Source of the DNA: Burkholderiales bacterium
Lineage (GTDB): Bacteria; Pseudomonadota; Gammaproteobacteria; Burkholderiales; Burkholderiaceae_D
Assembly (NCBI GenBank): GCA_016197345.1
Contig: JACPVY010000444.1
Location: forward strand, 1-6,670
Direction of reading: 5' to 3'
DNA length: 6,670 bases
Under the pieces are notes generated by a model that worked only from the letters and a program-made list of their open reading frames with translations, made no database searches and was not told where the DNA came from. Positions 1 to 5,446 of the stretch are shown here, one piece after another; the stretch's first letter is position 1, and every line of letters starts with the position of its first letter. The position numbers and the translations under genes were made by a program.

Positions 1-120
1 AATTGCATTGCGAATTTCGTAAGGATTGTTTCCTGTTGCAGGGGTACAGATTTGATTGGCAGAAATTGTTAGCTGCAAGACACTTTCAACCAGTGTTTGA
101 TCGTTCTCATCATTAGCCAT
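1..120 (-). CDS. Unrecognised protein, N-terminal fragment (runs off left edge)
   Basis: A reading frame starts with ATG at 120 and stays open to the window edge, giving 40 residues beginning MANDENDQTLVESVLQL. An in-frame TAA lies six codons before this ATG, so it is the first possible ATG. The ribosome site is weak: only a GAG-like stretch lies just upstream. The visible part is acidic and soluble-looking, with no signal peptide or membrane segment. I do not recognise the family. GC content is about 40%, lower than in the genes to the right, and the gene is preceded by an AT-rich region of about 300 bp, which suggests accessory or transferred DNA. A competing ATG 11 bases upstream in another frame closes after 20 codons. 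Confidence 0.5.
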   Translation of the reverse strand, partial: MANDENDQTLVESVLQLTISANQICTPATGNNPYEIRNAI

Positions 121-420
121 AGGTCGCTCATAAGATTAAATAGTTACATTAAAATTTTGATCTCATTATTCTCAATGCAATCAAAATTCTAGCATGCTAG
201 CACTAACGATGTAACCATATATCTACATTTATTTTGTATTTCAAAGAAAAAACACCATTTCTAAAATCACTATGAATTTCAACAACAGGCAACTAATACC
301 AGAACATTTCCCCACTCTTGAGCATATCTCCCCTACCACCTCTAGCTCAACAACGATAATCTTTTCACAATAAATTCTTGACCTGTCCCTAATATAACCT
401 ATAATTGATTTACTCATCTC
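121..420. other. AT-rich intergenic region
   Basis: This gap is about 32% GC by hand count, whereas the next 60 bases (421-480) are 55%. It contains a perfect 12-bp palindrome at 189-200 and a 7-bp inverted pair GTTACAT (143-149) / ATGTAAC (209-215) that brackets it. It probably carries the promoter of the minus-strand gene starting at 120, although no convincing -35/-10 pair stands out. Apart from a doubtful small ORF on the minus strand, I see no gene. Confidence 0.5.
189..200. promoter_or_regulatory. 12-bp perfect palindrome, possible operator
   Basis: CTAGCATGCTAG is a perfect palindrome about 70 bp upstream of the minus-strand gene starting at 120. The pair GTTACAT (143-149) and ATGTAAC (209-215) surrounds it. 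The position would suit a regulator binding site, but no protein is identified and a chance palindrome is possible. Confidence 0.25.
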
Positions 421-441
421 TTGAGCGCCCTCGCTAGCCAA
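241..441 (-). CDS. Doubtful small ORF with hydrophobic C-terminus
   Basis: This frame is 66 codons from a TTG at 441, or 58 codons from an ATG at 417. The ATG has only a very close AAGAG upstream, with a GAGGG further away, so neither start has a good ribosome site. The last 17 or so residues (SCLLLKFIVILEMVFFL) are hydrophobic enough for one membrane segment. I recognise no family. In DNA this AT-rich, an open frame of this length can arise by chance, so I regard it as more likely noise than gene. Confidence 0.15.
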   Translation of the reverse strand: MASEGAQEMSKSIIGYIRDRSRIYCEKIIVVELEVVGEICSRVGKCSGISCLLLKFIVILEMVFFL

Positions 442-453
442 GGCAATCTTGGC
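437..453. promoter_or_regulatory. Inverted repeat GCCAAG-N5-CTTGGC, possible operator
   Basis: This is a perfect 6-bp inverted repeat with a 5-bp spacer. No T-run follows on either strand, so it does not look like a terminator. It lies about 70 bp upstream of the possible sigma-54 promoter at 495-510, where a regulator or enhancer-binding protein could bind. It has the same 6-5-6 geometry as the palindrome at 495-511. Confidence 0.3.
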
Positions 454-493
454 GCAACGTAACTCTGCTAGTTTCCCTCTCCATCAGTTCCAG

Positions 494-511
494 TTGGCAA
501 GAAATTTGCCA
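494..511 (+). promoter_or_regulatory. Sigma-54-like promoter and overlapping palindrome
   Basis: The sequence TGGCAAG-N4-TTGCC at 495-510 has the invariant GG (496-497) and GC (508-509) separated by exactly 10 bp. It differs from the sigma-54 consensus TGGCACG-N4-TTGCW at only two positions. Transcription would start near 521, leaving a leader of about 11 nt with the ribosome site AGGTAAG at 521-527. The same bases form a perfect inverted repeat TGGCAA-N5-TTGCCA (495-511), so an operator is an alternative reading. A weak sigma-70 reading also exists: TTGGCA (494-499), 18 bp, TATAGG (518-523). Confidence 0.4.
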
Positions 512-531
512 CATTCCTATAGGTAAGCATC

Positions 532-852
532 ATGAAAAAATCATTCGTTTTTGCGTCTCTGTTGAGTCTGTTTGCTGTAGGCAACATCGCTAGCGCGGCC
601 AATGCGCCAGTGAATATCGCTTATCCAATCAACGGCGCAAGCGTCACTAATTATTTCCACTCTAGCTTTACGACCACCTGCGGCGGCGGTTCTTATACCG
701 TGAAATGGTATTTAGACGGCACCTTGATCGGTAGCGGCAGTTTGTACGACACGATGGGCGTGCATTTCCAACACAAATTGCCTACCGGCTGGCATAGCTT
801 GCAAGTGGTTTCTAGCTGCGGCCAAGATGCGGTGAAATTCTACGTGCAATAA
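532..852 (+). CDS. Small exported protein with a single Ig-like domain
   Basis: This gene encodes a 106-residue protein of unknown function. Residues 1-22 form a signal peptide: MKK, then a hydrophobic core, then a likely cleavage site after ASA (20-22). The mature part of about 84 residues resembles one bacterial Ig-like (Big-type) module. It has a PINGASVTN-type opening, a central KWYLDGTLIGSG segment (58-69) and a closing GWHSLQVVSSC segment. Cys50 and Cys96 with Trp59 between them fit the disulfide-plus-core-tryptophan pattern of Ig folds; this is inferred from spacing only. The protein is expected in the periplasm or outside the cell. There is no anchor, catalytic motif or second domain. 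The ribosome site AGGTAAG at 521-527 supports the ATG start. The gene stands alone, with a hairpin two bases after the stop codon. The binding partner is unknown. Confidence 0.8.
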   Translation: MKKSFVFASLLSLFAVGNIASAANAPVNIAYPINGASVTNYFHSSFTTTCGGGSYTVKWYLDGTLIGSGSLYDTMGVHFQHKLPTGWHSLQVVSSCGQDAVKFYVQ

Positions 853-854
853 AA

Positions 855-892
855 AATAGGGGCGCATAGCGTGTGGGCTGTGCGTCCTTATT
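855..892. terminator. Hairpin terminator, best on the minus strand
   Basis: Arms 855-866 and 881-892 pair over 12 positions, with two G-U wobbles and a 14-nt loop. On the minus strand the stem is followed directly by a run of T (complement of A851-A856), a classic intrinsic terminator. On the plus strand it begins two bases after the stop of the Ig-like gene, but only TTATT inside the stem gives U richness, so termination there would be weaker. It may serve both directions. Confidence 0.5.
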
Positions 893-1053
893 GCAGATAG
901 CCGGCTACACTTTGGCTCGCCCGCCTTACACCCCACTTTCTAATCTTGAACGCGCACCAAATGCTTGGCAAAACACTCGTCGCACTTGAACACCTTGCGG
1001 CAGCGCAGCACACCAAACTCTTTTCACCCATCGCCCCAAAAACGAAATTTCAT
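888..1053 (-). pseudogene. Possible frameshifted mini-gene or dispersed repeat
   Basis: On the minus strand an excellent ribosome site, AGGGGAG, lies 8 nt before an ATG at 1053. Translation gives MKFRFWGDG and then stops at TGA (1026-1024). Skipping the single T at 1026 continues the frame for 45 codons, beginning EKSLVCCAAARCSS and ending at a TAA at 890-888. That stop lies inside a hairpin followed by six T on this strand. The order ribosome site, start, body, stop and terminator looks like a small gene that lost its frame. The inferred product is about 54 residues, cysteine-rich near the middle, with no recognised domain. I have an unverified impression of seeing similar short translations repeatedly in betaproteobacterial genomes, which would make this a dispersed repeat. 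Other minus-strand frames here are also open, so coding is not proven. Confidence 0.3.
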
Positions 1054-1245
1054 GTTGCGATCTCCCCTCGCCGCAACGCATTCCATGGTTTTGCTCGCTA
1101 CGCTTAAAAAGTACTAGCCCGGGTTCGCTACGTGCGTAAAAATGCAGGGCTACATGCTCGCGCCTAGCACTATAACCAACCTCACTAGCGAGCAAACCCT
1201 AGGCCAAGCAGAATGGCCATCAAGAATGAAATCAAGGAGATCAGC
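893..1245. other. Gap between Ig-like gene and ald
   Basis: No intact gene is supported in this stretch. It contains the possible frameshifted minus-strand mini-gene (ATG at 1053) and an 11-bp inverted pair TTTGCTCGCTA (1090-1100) / TAGCGAGCAAA (1186-1196). It also holds an imperfect direct repeat GCTCGCTACG (1093-1102) / GTTCGCTACG (1123-1132), each copy followed shortly by TAAAAA. The repeats suggest an inserted or decayed element. A TATAAC at 1171-1176 could be the -10 box of ald, but no good -35 box matches it. Confidence 0.4.
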
Positions 1246-2361
1246 ATGTTAGTCGGCTTACCCAAGGAAATTAAAAATCATGAATACCGCGTCGGTTTGA
1301 CGCCTGCCAGTGTGCGCGAATTGACTTCGCGTGGGCATCAAGTGCTAGTCGAAAACAATGCGGGGGCGGCGATTGGTTTGACGGACGAACAATATGTCGC
1401 GGCGGGGGCGACGATGGTGGCGCAAGCGAGTGAAATTTTTGCCCGTGCCGATATGATCGTGAAAGTCAAAGAACCGCAATTGCCAGAATGCGCTATGCTG
1501 CGTCCCGGCCAAATTCTGTATACCTATCTACATCTCGCACCTGATCCTGAACAAACTGCGGCATTGATCAAATCCGGTGCGGTCTGTATTGCGTACGAAA
1601 CGATTACCGGCCCCGGCGGCGGTTTGCCGTGCTTAGCGCCGATGTCGGAAGTCGCAGGGCGGATGTCGATTCAAGCGGGCGCGGCATTTTTGGAAAAATC
1701 GCGCGGCGGCATGGGCTTGTTGCTGGGTGGTGTGCCGGGTGTGGCGCCGGGCCATGTGGTGATTTTGGGTGGGGGCGTGGTCGGCACCAATGCCCTGCAA
1801 ATGGCGGTTGGCATCGGTGCGCGGGTGACGGTGTTGGATAAAAACGTGGACCGCTTGCGCCAACTGGATTTGGTGTATGGCAATCGTATTACGACGCTGT
1901 ATTCGAATGCGCAGTCGGTGGAAGAATCTGTACTAGCGGCAGATCTAGTGATTGGTGGGGTGCTGGTGCCGGGCGCTGCCGCACCACGTTTGGTCACGCG
2001 CGAGATGATCGCGAAGATGAAGAAGGGTGCGGTGGTGGTTGACGTGGCGATTGATCAAGGTGGTTGTTTTGAGACTTCACATGCGACGACCCACGCTGAT
2101 CCAGTTTTCGTGGTCGATGGCGTGATCCACTATTGCGTCGCCAATATGCCGGGTGCGGTGGCGCGGACTTCGACGTTTGCGCTCAATAACGCCACGATAG
2201 GCCACGCTATAGCACTGGCAGACAAAGGCTGGAAAGATGCGCTACGTGCTAATCCGCATTTGAAACACGGTCTGAATGTGTGCCAAGGTCACGTCACTTA
2301 CGAAGCAGTGGCGCAAGCATTGGGGCATCCTTATGTCGCGGCCGAGCAATTGTTAGGCTAA
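1246..2361 (+). CDS. ald: Alanine dehydrogenase
   Basis: This cytoplasmic enzyme interconverts L-alanine + NAD+ + water with pyruvate + ammonium + NADH, either to use alanine as carbon and nitrogen source or to assimilate ammonium. I chose the ATG at 1246, not the in-frame ATG at 1213. It has AAGGAGA at 1234-1240 five bases upstream, the protein then begins [20 protein letters not shown] as in the family, and the length is 371 residues, the usual size. Substrate and catalytic residues fall at the standard positions: Arg15, Lys75, His96 and Asp270. The Rossmann loop GGGVVG is at 175-180, with Asp198 to hold the NAD ribose. The fold is an N-terminal catalytic half, a central NAD domain and a C-terminal return to the catalytic domain. 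The gene is intact and convergent with the rhodanese gene. AsnC/Lrp-type control is common for ald, but no such regulator gene lies in the window. Confidence 0.96.
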   Translation: MLVGLPKEIKNHEYRVGLTPASVRELTSRGHQVLVENNAGAAIGLTDEQYVAAGATMVAQASEIFARADMIVKVKEPQLPECAMLRPGQILYTYLHLAPDPEQTAALIKSGAVCIAYETITGPGGGLPCLAPMSEVAGRMSIQAGAAFLEKSRGGMGLLLGGVPGVAPGHVVILGGGVVGTNALQMAVGIGARVTVLDKNVDRLRQLDLVYGNRITTLYSNAQSVEESVLAADLVIGGVLVPGAAAPRLVTREMIAKMKKGAVVVDVAIDQGGCFETSHATTHADPVFVVDGVIHYCVANMPGAVARTSTFALNNATIGHAIALADKGWKDALRANPHLKHGLNVCQGHVTYEAVAQALGHPYVAAEQLLG

Positions 2362-2471
2362 GCGCAAAGTAAGAGTAACAAGGCGGATGGATAAGCGGGG
2401 GCAGGGCCGAAGTTGTGCGACGCAGAGCGTGAAAAACGTGACTAGCTAGGCTTACTTTCCAAACATCCGCC

Positions 2472-2870
2472 TTAATTCGCCCCTGCTTGGCTGCTCAGCT
2501 TAGATGCTGGCTTCGGTGCAATCGGCGCGCCTGCCGCTTTCCATGCAGCAAAACCACCTTCTACATGGGCAACGGGTGCTAAACCCATTTCTTGCACTGT
2601 TTTCGTGGTGAGCGCACTACGCCAGCCCGCAGCGCAAAAGAAAACGAATTCTTTCTTTTCGCCAAAAACAGGCTTGAAATACGGTGATTCGGGATCTACC
2701 CAAAACTCAATCATGCCGCGCGGAGCATGGAAAGCGCCGGGAATGATGCCTTCGCGCTCTAGCTCGCGCACATCACGCACGTCGATCAGTTGTAGGTTGG
2801 GGTCATTGAGGCGGGCTTGAATCTGCTCCACGGTGTAGGTGGTAATGCAGGCATTGGCTTCTTCTATCAT
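2472..2870 (-). CDS. Single-domain rhodanese-like sulfurtransferase
   Basis: This is a single rhodanese domain of about 132 residues with no signal peptide, so it is probably cytoplasmic. The active-site loop CAAGWRS (Cys79, counting from this start) matches the CxxGxRS form, in which the cysteine carries a persulfide. Upstream are the typical LIDVRDVRELEREGIIPGA strand and turn, and downstream HVEGGFAAW. The donor and acceptor cannot be told from sequence; the size resembles GlpE-type thiosulfate sulfurtransferases. I prefer the ATG at 2870, which has AAGGA nine bases upstream. An in-frame ATG at 2891 would add MQKGFRA and has only a GGA before it. The tail after about residue 115 is a flexible Ala/Pro/Ser stretch. 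The gene converges with ald and lies downstream of the terminated cyclo-ligase gene, so it is likely transcribed alone. Confidence 0.9.
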   Translation of the reverse strand: MIEEANACITTYTVEQIQARLNDPNLQLIDVRDVRELEREGIIPGAFHAPRGMIEFWVDPESPYFKPVFGEKKEFVFFCAAGWRSALTTKTVQEMGLAPVAHVEGGFAAWKAAGAPIAPKPASKLSSQAGAN

Positions 2871-2921
2871 GGCACGAAATCCTTTTTGCATGACAAATCC
2901 AAGAATTAGGAAGAGGGCCTT

Positions 2922-2949
2922 ATCTTACCTCGAATTTTGTAGCGTGCAA
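2922..2949 (-). promoter_or_regulatory. Possible promoter of the rhodanese gene
   Basis: Read on the minus strand, TTGCAC (2949-2944) and TAAGAT (2927-2922) are separated by 16 bp. They lie 52 bases before the preferred start at 2870. Both boxes match the sigma-70 consensus only in part. The location between the cyclo-ligase terminator and the rhodanese start makes a promoter here likely, although the exact boxes are uncertain. Confidence 0.3.
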
Positions 2950-2984
2950 ATTCTTTTTATTGTCTTTTTTTACACATTGTATGC

Positions 2985-3013
2985 GTAAAAAACGGCTCAC
3001 TCAGGAGCCGTTT
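2985..3013 (-). terminator. Rho-independent terminator of the cyclo-ligase gene
   Basis: A perfect 9-bp stem (AAACGGCTC at 2990-2998 with GAGCCGTTT at 3005-3013) encloses a 6-nt loop. On the minus strand the stem runs into six T. It starts 26 bases after the stop of the minus-strand cyclo-ligase gene and separates that gene from the rhodanese gene on the same strand. Confidence 0.9.
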
Positions 3014-3039
3014 ATATGCGATATGCAAGGTGGGAATCG

Positions 3040-3648
3040 CTATTCACCACAAAAAATCATATCGAGCGGGATATCGTATTCACTGACCTCAAACTCTACC
3101 TGCAAGCAGGGATAACTAATGCCGATCGTCAATGGCCGAGGTGTGGTCGCGAGCGTACGATCATAAAAGCCACCGCCATAGCCTAAGCGATTACCCTGCG
3201 CATTGTGGCCCACACAAGGGATGATCAACACTTCTGGCATCGCTACATGTTCGATATGGGCTGGCACTGGCACGCCCATCGCGCCGCGCACGGTGTCTTG
3301 CCCGGGACGCCAACTGGCATAGCGCAAAGGCTGGCCTTGGCCGATCACCACTGGCAGGGATAAAACGATGCCGGAAGCCGCCAATTCTTGATAGCAGATA
3401 AATAAATCTGGTTCGGATTGAATCGACCAATAGACGCCCATCGTACGGGGCTGATGTTCTTTGGCCCAAGTTAAAATTTGTTGGGTGATCTGCCTATCCC
3501 ACTGCGAACGCTGGCGAAAATTGACGGCACGGCGCGCATCTAGCAATTGCCGACGCAGCACAGTTTTATCCAATTTGACCGCCGTTTTAATGGCAGAATT
3601 ATTGGATTCATGTGCTGGCAATGGTCGGTCTGTGCTATGGTTCTGCAT
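3040..3648 (-). CDS. 5-formyltetrahydrofolate cyclo-ligase
   Basis: This enzyme uses ATP to convert 5-formyl-THF to 5,10-methenyl-THF, returning this storage or inhibitory folate to one-carbon metabolism in the cytoplasm. The 202-residue protein has the family signature GNRLGYGGGFYDR at 152-164 (nucleotide and folate site). It also has DKTVLRRQLLDARRAV near the N-terminus, SIQSEPDL (75-82) and a closing YDIPLD (191-196). E. coli calls its homologue ygfA or fau. The first 25 or so residues are an unconserved tail. The ATG at 3648 is the first after an in-frame TGA ten codons upstream, and it has no recognisable ribosome site. The DNA directly upstream is coding sequence of slt on the other strand rather than a promoter region, so the gene may have lost its control region or even its true start. 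A strong terminator follows the stop. Confidence 0.92.
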   Translation of the reverse strand: MQNHSTDRPLPAHESNNSAIKTAVKLDKTVLRRQLLDARRAVNFRQRSQWDRQITQQILTWAKEHQPRTMGVYWSIQSEPDLFICYQELAASGIVLSLPVVIGQGQPLRYASWRPGQDTVRGAMGVPVPAHIEHVAMPEVLIIPCVGHNAQGNRLGYGGGFYDRTLATTPRPLTIGISYPCLQVEFEVSEYDIPLDMIFCGE

Positions 3649-3652
3649 CGTA

Positions 3653-5335
3653 TCAGAATTTCGTGAATATTTTCAACAATACCCCAACAGCGCAATCGGT
3701 GATCGCTTGCGTAATGATTGGTTGTTAGACTTGGGCAACAAACGGCAATGGGCTTTGTTCGATGAGCAATATCCTTTGTTTGAGTTGAACGATGATCTGC
3801 AACTGAAATGTTATGACTTACTCTCCAAAGCGCTGAAAGGCTCACGCGTTACCGACGATGCCCGCGCACTGCTGGTGACGCCGAAAGAATATGGCGAAGC
3901 CTGCCCGAGCTTGATGGCCAGCTTGATAGAGCTAAAGCTATTTACCGAAGCCGATGTCTGGGCGCAAATTCGCCTTGCGCTGGAAACGGGTGCCACCGCC
4001 CAAGCACGGCGCTTGGCCCCGTTGGTAGGTGTAAGCGATAAACAAATCGCGCAGTTGATTGATAGCCCTTCGACCTTGATGGCAAAAGGTGCTGGCGCTA
4101 GCCGCATCGAACACGAATTATTCATCGCCGCACTCGGGCGGGTCGCACGTAGTAGCGGTCACCTCCCTGCGGCTTCGGCGCTAGAGCGCGCTAGCAGTAA
4201 GTTGAGCAATGCTGAAAAAGCCCAAGGCTGGGCGCAAATCGCGCTGCCCGCAGCGCAAAATCTCGCTAGCGAAGCGCTGCAATACTGGAAAAATAGCCAA
4301 GGCGCGCAATTGTCGCCCGAAGCGGCGCAGTGGCAAGTACGTAGCTATTTGCGCGCAGGCGATTTTTCTGCGGTGAAACATAGCATTGAAGCGATGCCTG
4401 CTGAATTGCGTGCCGATCCGACGTGGATTTACTGGTTAGCACGGGCCTTGATGGCAGAAGCACACGGCAATGAAATGCCGATCACCGCCGAAGCTTTATT
4501 ACGCTCGATTAGCGTGCAGCATAATTTTTACGGCCAATTAGCGCTAGAAGAATTGGGCCACAAAATCACCATCCCACCCGCCGCAGAAAAGCTGAGCCAA
4601 GCAGAAATGGTACAAGCGGCGAATAACCCCGGTTTGCGCCGTGCCTTGAAGTTTTTCGCAATGGGTTTGCGCTTTGAGGGCATACGCGAATGGAATTGGG
4701 AATTGCGCAAAATGAGCGAACGCCAATTGCTGGCGGCAGCCGAGTTAGCGCGCCAAAACAATTTGCTTGATCGCATGGTCAATACGTCCGATCGCACCAA
4801 GACCGAGTTCGATTTCCAACAGCGCTATCCGGCGCCGCATTTGGATGTGATGCAACCGATTTCCGCCAAATTGGAACTAGACAAAGCCTGGGCCTATGGC
4901 TTGATCCGCCAAGAGTCGCGCTTTATTTTGAATGCACGCTCGTCGGTAGGCGCTTCCGGTTTGATGCAATTGATGCCAGCCACGGCGCTCTGGGTCGCCA
5001 ATAAAATCGGCTTGCAAGGCTATGGCAATCATCAAGTCAATGATGTGCAAACCAATATCATGCTAGGCGCGAACTACTTAAGCATTGTGTTGAAGGGCTT
5101 AGATAATTCGCAAACCCTCGCCTCGGCAGGCTATAACGCAGGGCCGGGTCGCCCGAAAAACTGGCGTGCCAGTTTGCCACGGGCAGTCGAAGGGGCCATT
5201 TTTGCCGAGTCTATTCCATTTTTGGAAACGCGCACTTATGTCAAGAACGTGATGTCGAATGCGACTTACTATGCCGCGCTGTTTGATAAAAAACCGCAAT
5301 CACTCAAGGCACGCTTAGGCACGATTACACCATAA
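3653..5335 (+). pseudogene. slt: Soluble lytic murein transglycosylase, 5'-truncated
   Basis: Slt-type enzymes are periplasmic and cleave the MurNAc-GlcNAc bond of peptidoglycan, releasing 1,6-anhydro products. Recognisable sequence begins at about 3653 (SEFREYFQQYPNSAIGDRLRNDW) and continues for about 560 residues. First comes the alpha-helical superhelix, including HNFYGQLALEELG, then the catalytic SLT domain. The domain has its Glu in GLIRQESRF (GAG at 4913-4915), GLMQLMPAT, and AGYNAGPGRPKNW. The stop codon is intact and I see no internal frameshift. The signal peptide and roughly 80-100 N-terminal residues expected of the family (about 640-660 residues) are missing. The frame stays open upstream to 3461, but that part is antisense to the cyclo-ligase gene and has no signal peptide. 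Possible starts there (ATG 3461, ATG 3590) lack ribosome sites. Without export the enzyme would not reach its substrate, so I call it a broken gene or an assembly error. An automated call may list it as a 624-residue CDS from 3461. Confidence 0.8.
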
Positions 5336-5355
5336 GCCACACTACGCTATTCCGC

Positions 5356-5414
5356 CGGGAGCATCGAAAAACCATTGTCAGCAACGCCTAACGCCGCGCT
5401 ACTCGACGCTCCCG
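5356..5414 (+). promoter_or_regulatory. Long hairpin in the leader of the GST gene
   Basis: Arms CGGGAGCATCGA (5356-5367) and TCGACGCTCCCG (5403-5414) pair at 12 of 12 positions, allowing one wobble or mismatch, around a 35-nt loop. No T-run follows, so a simple terminator is unlikely. The hairpin ends 32 bases before the preferred GST start and overlaps an alternative TTG start at 5375. It could be an mRNA structure or a regulator site. Confidence 0.3.
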
Positions 5415-5446
5415 CTAGCCAAACCCACTTTTCAGATTGGAAAACC

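Noticed and set aside
712..936. 74-codon minus-strand frame overlapping the Ig-like gene
   Set aside because: It is antisense to a gene with a clear signal peptide and runs through the terminator hairpin, with no supporting start signal.
926..1195. 89-codon minus-strand open frame from 1195
   Set aside because: It overlaps the better-supported frame with AGGGGAG and ATG at 1053. It may simply be another frame of the same repeat, and I recognise no family in it.
1213..1245. Upstream ATG giving ald an 11-residue extension
   Set aside because: The ATG at 1246 has an ideal AAGGAGA and yields the standard 371-residue protein with catalytic residues at family numbering.
1671..1997. 108-codon minus-strand frame inside ald
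   Set aside because: The opposite strand encodes an alanine dehydrogenase with all its catalytic residues, so this is a shadow frame in GC-rich coding DNA.
3461..3652. Plus-strand extension of the slt frame upstream of its homology
   Set aside because: It is exactly antisense to the cyclo-ligase gene, has no signal peptide, no ribosome site before its ATGs, and a composition unlike an Slt N-terminus.
3540..3845. 101-codon minus-strand frame spanning the slt/cyclo-ligase junction
   Set aside because: It overlaps two recognisable genes in other frames and its translation shows no family features. It spans the junction only by chance openness.
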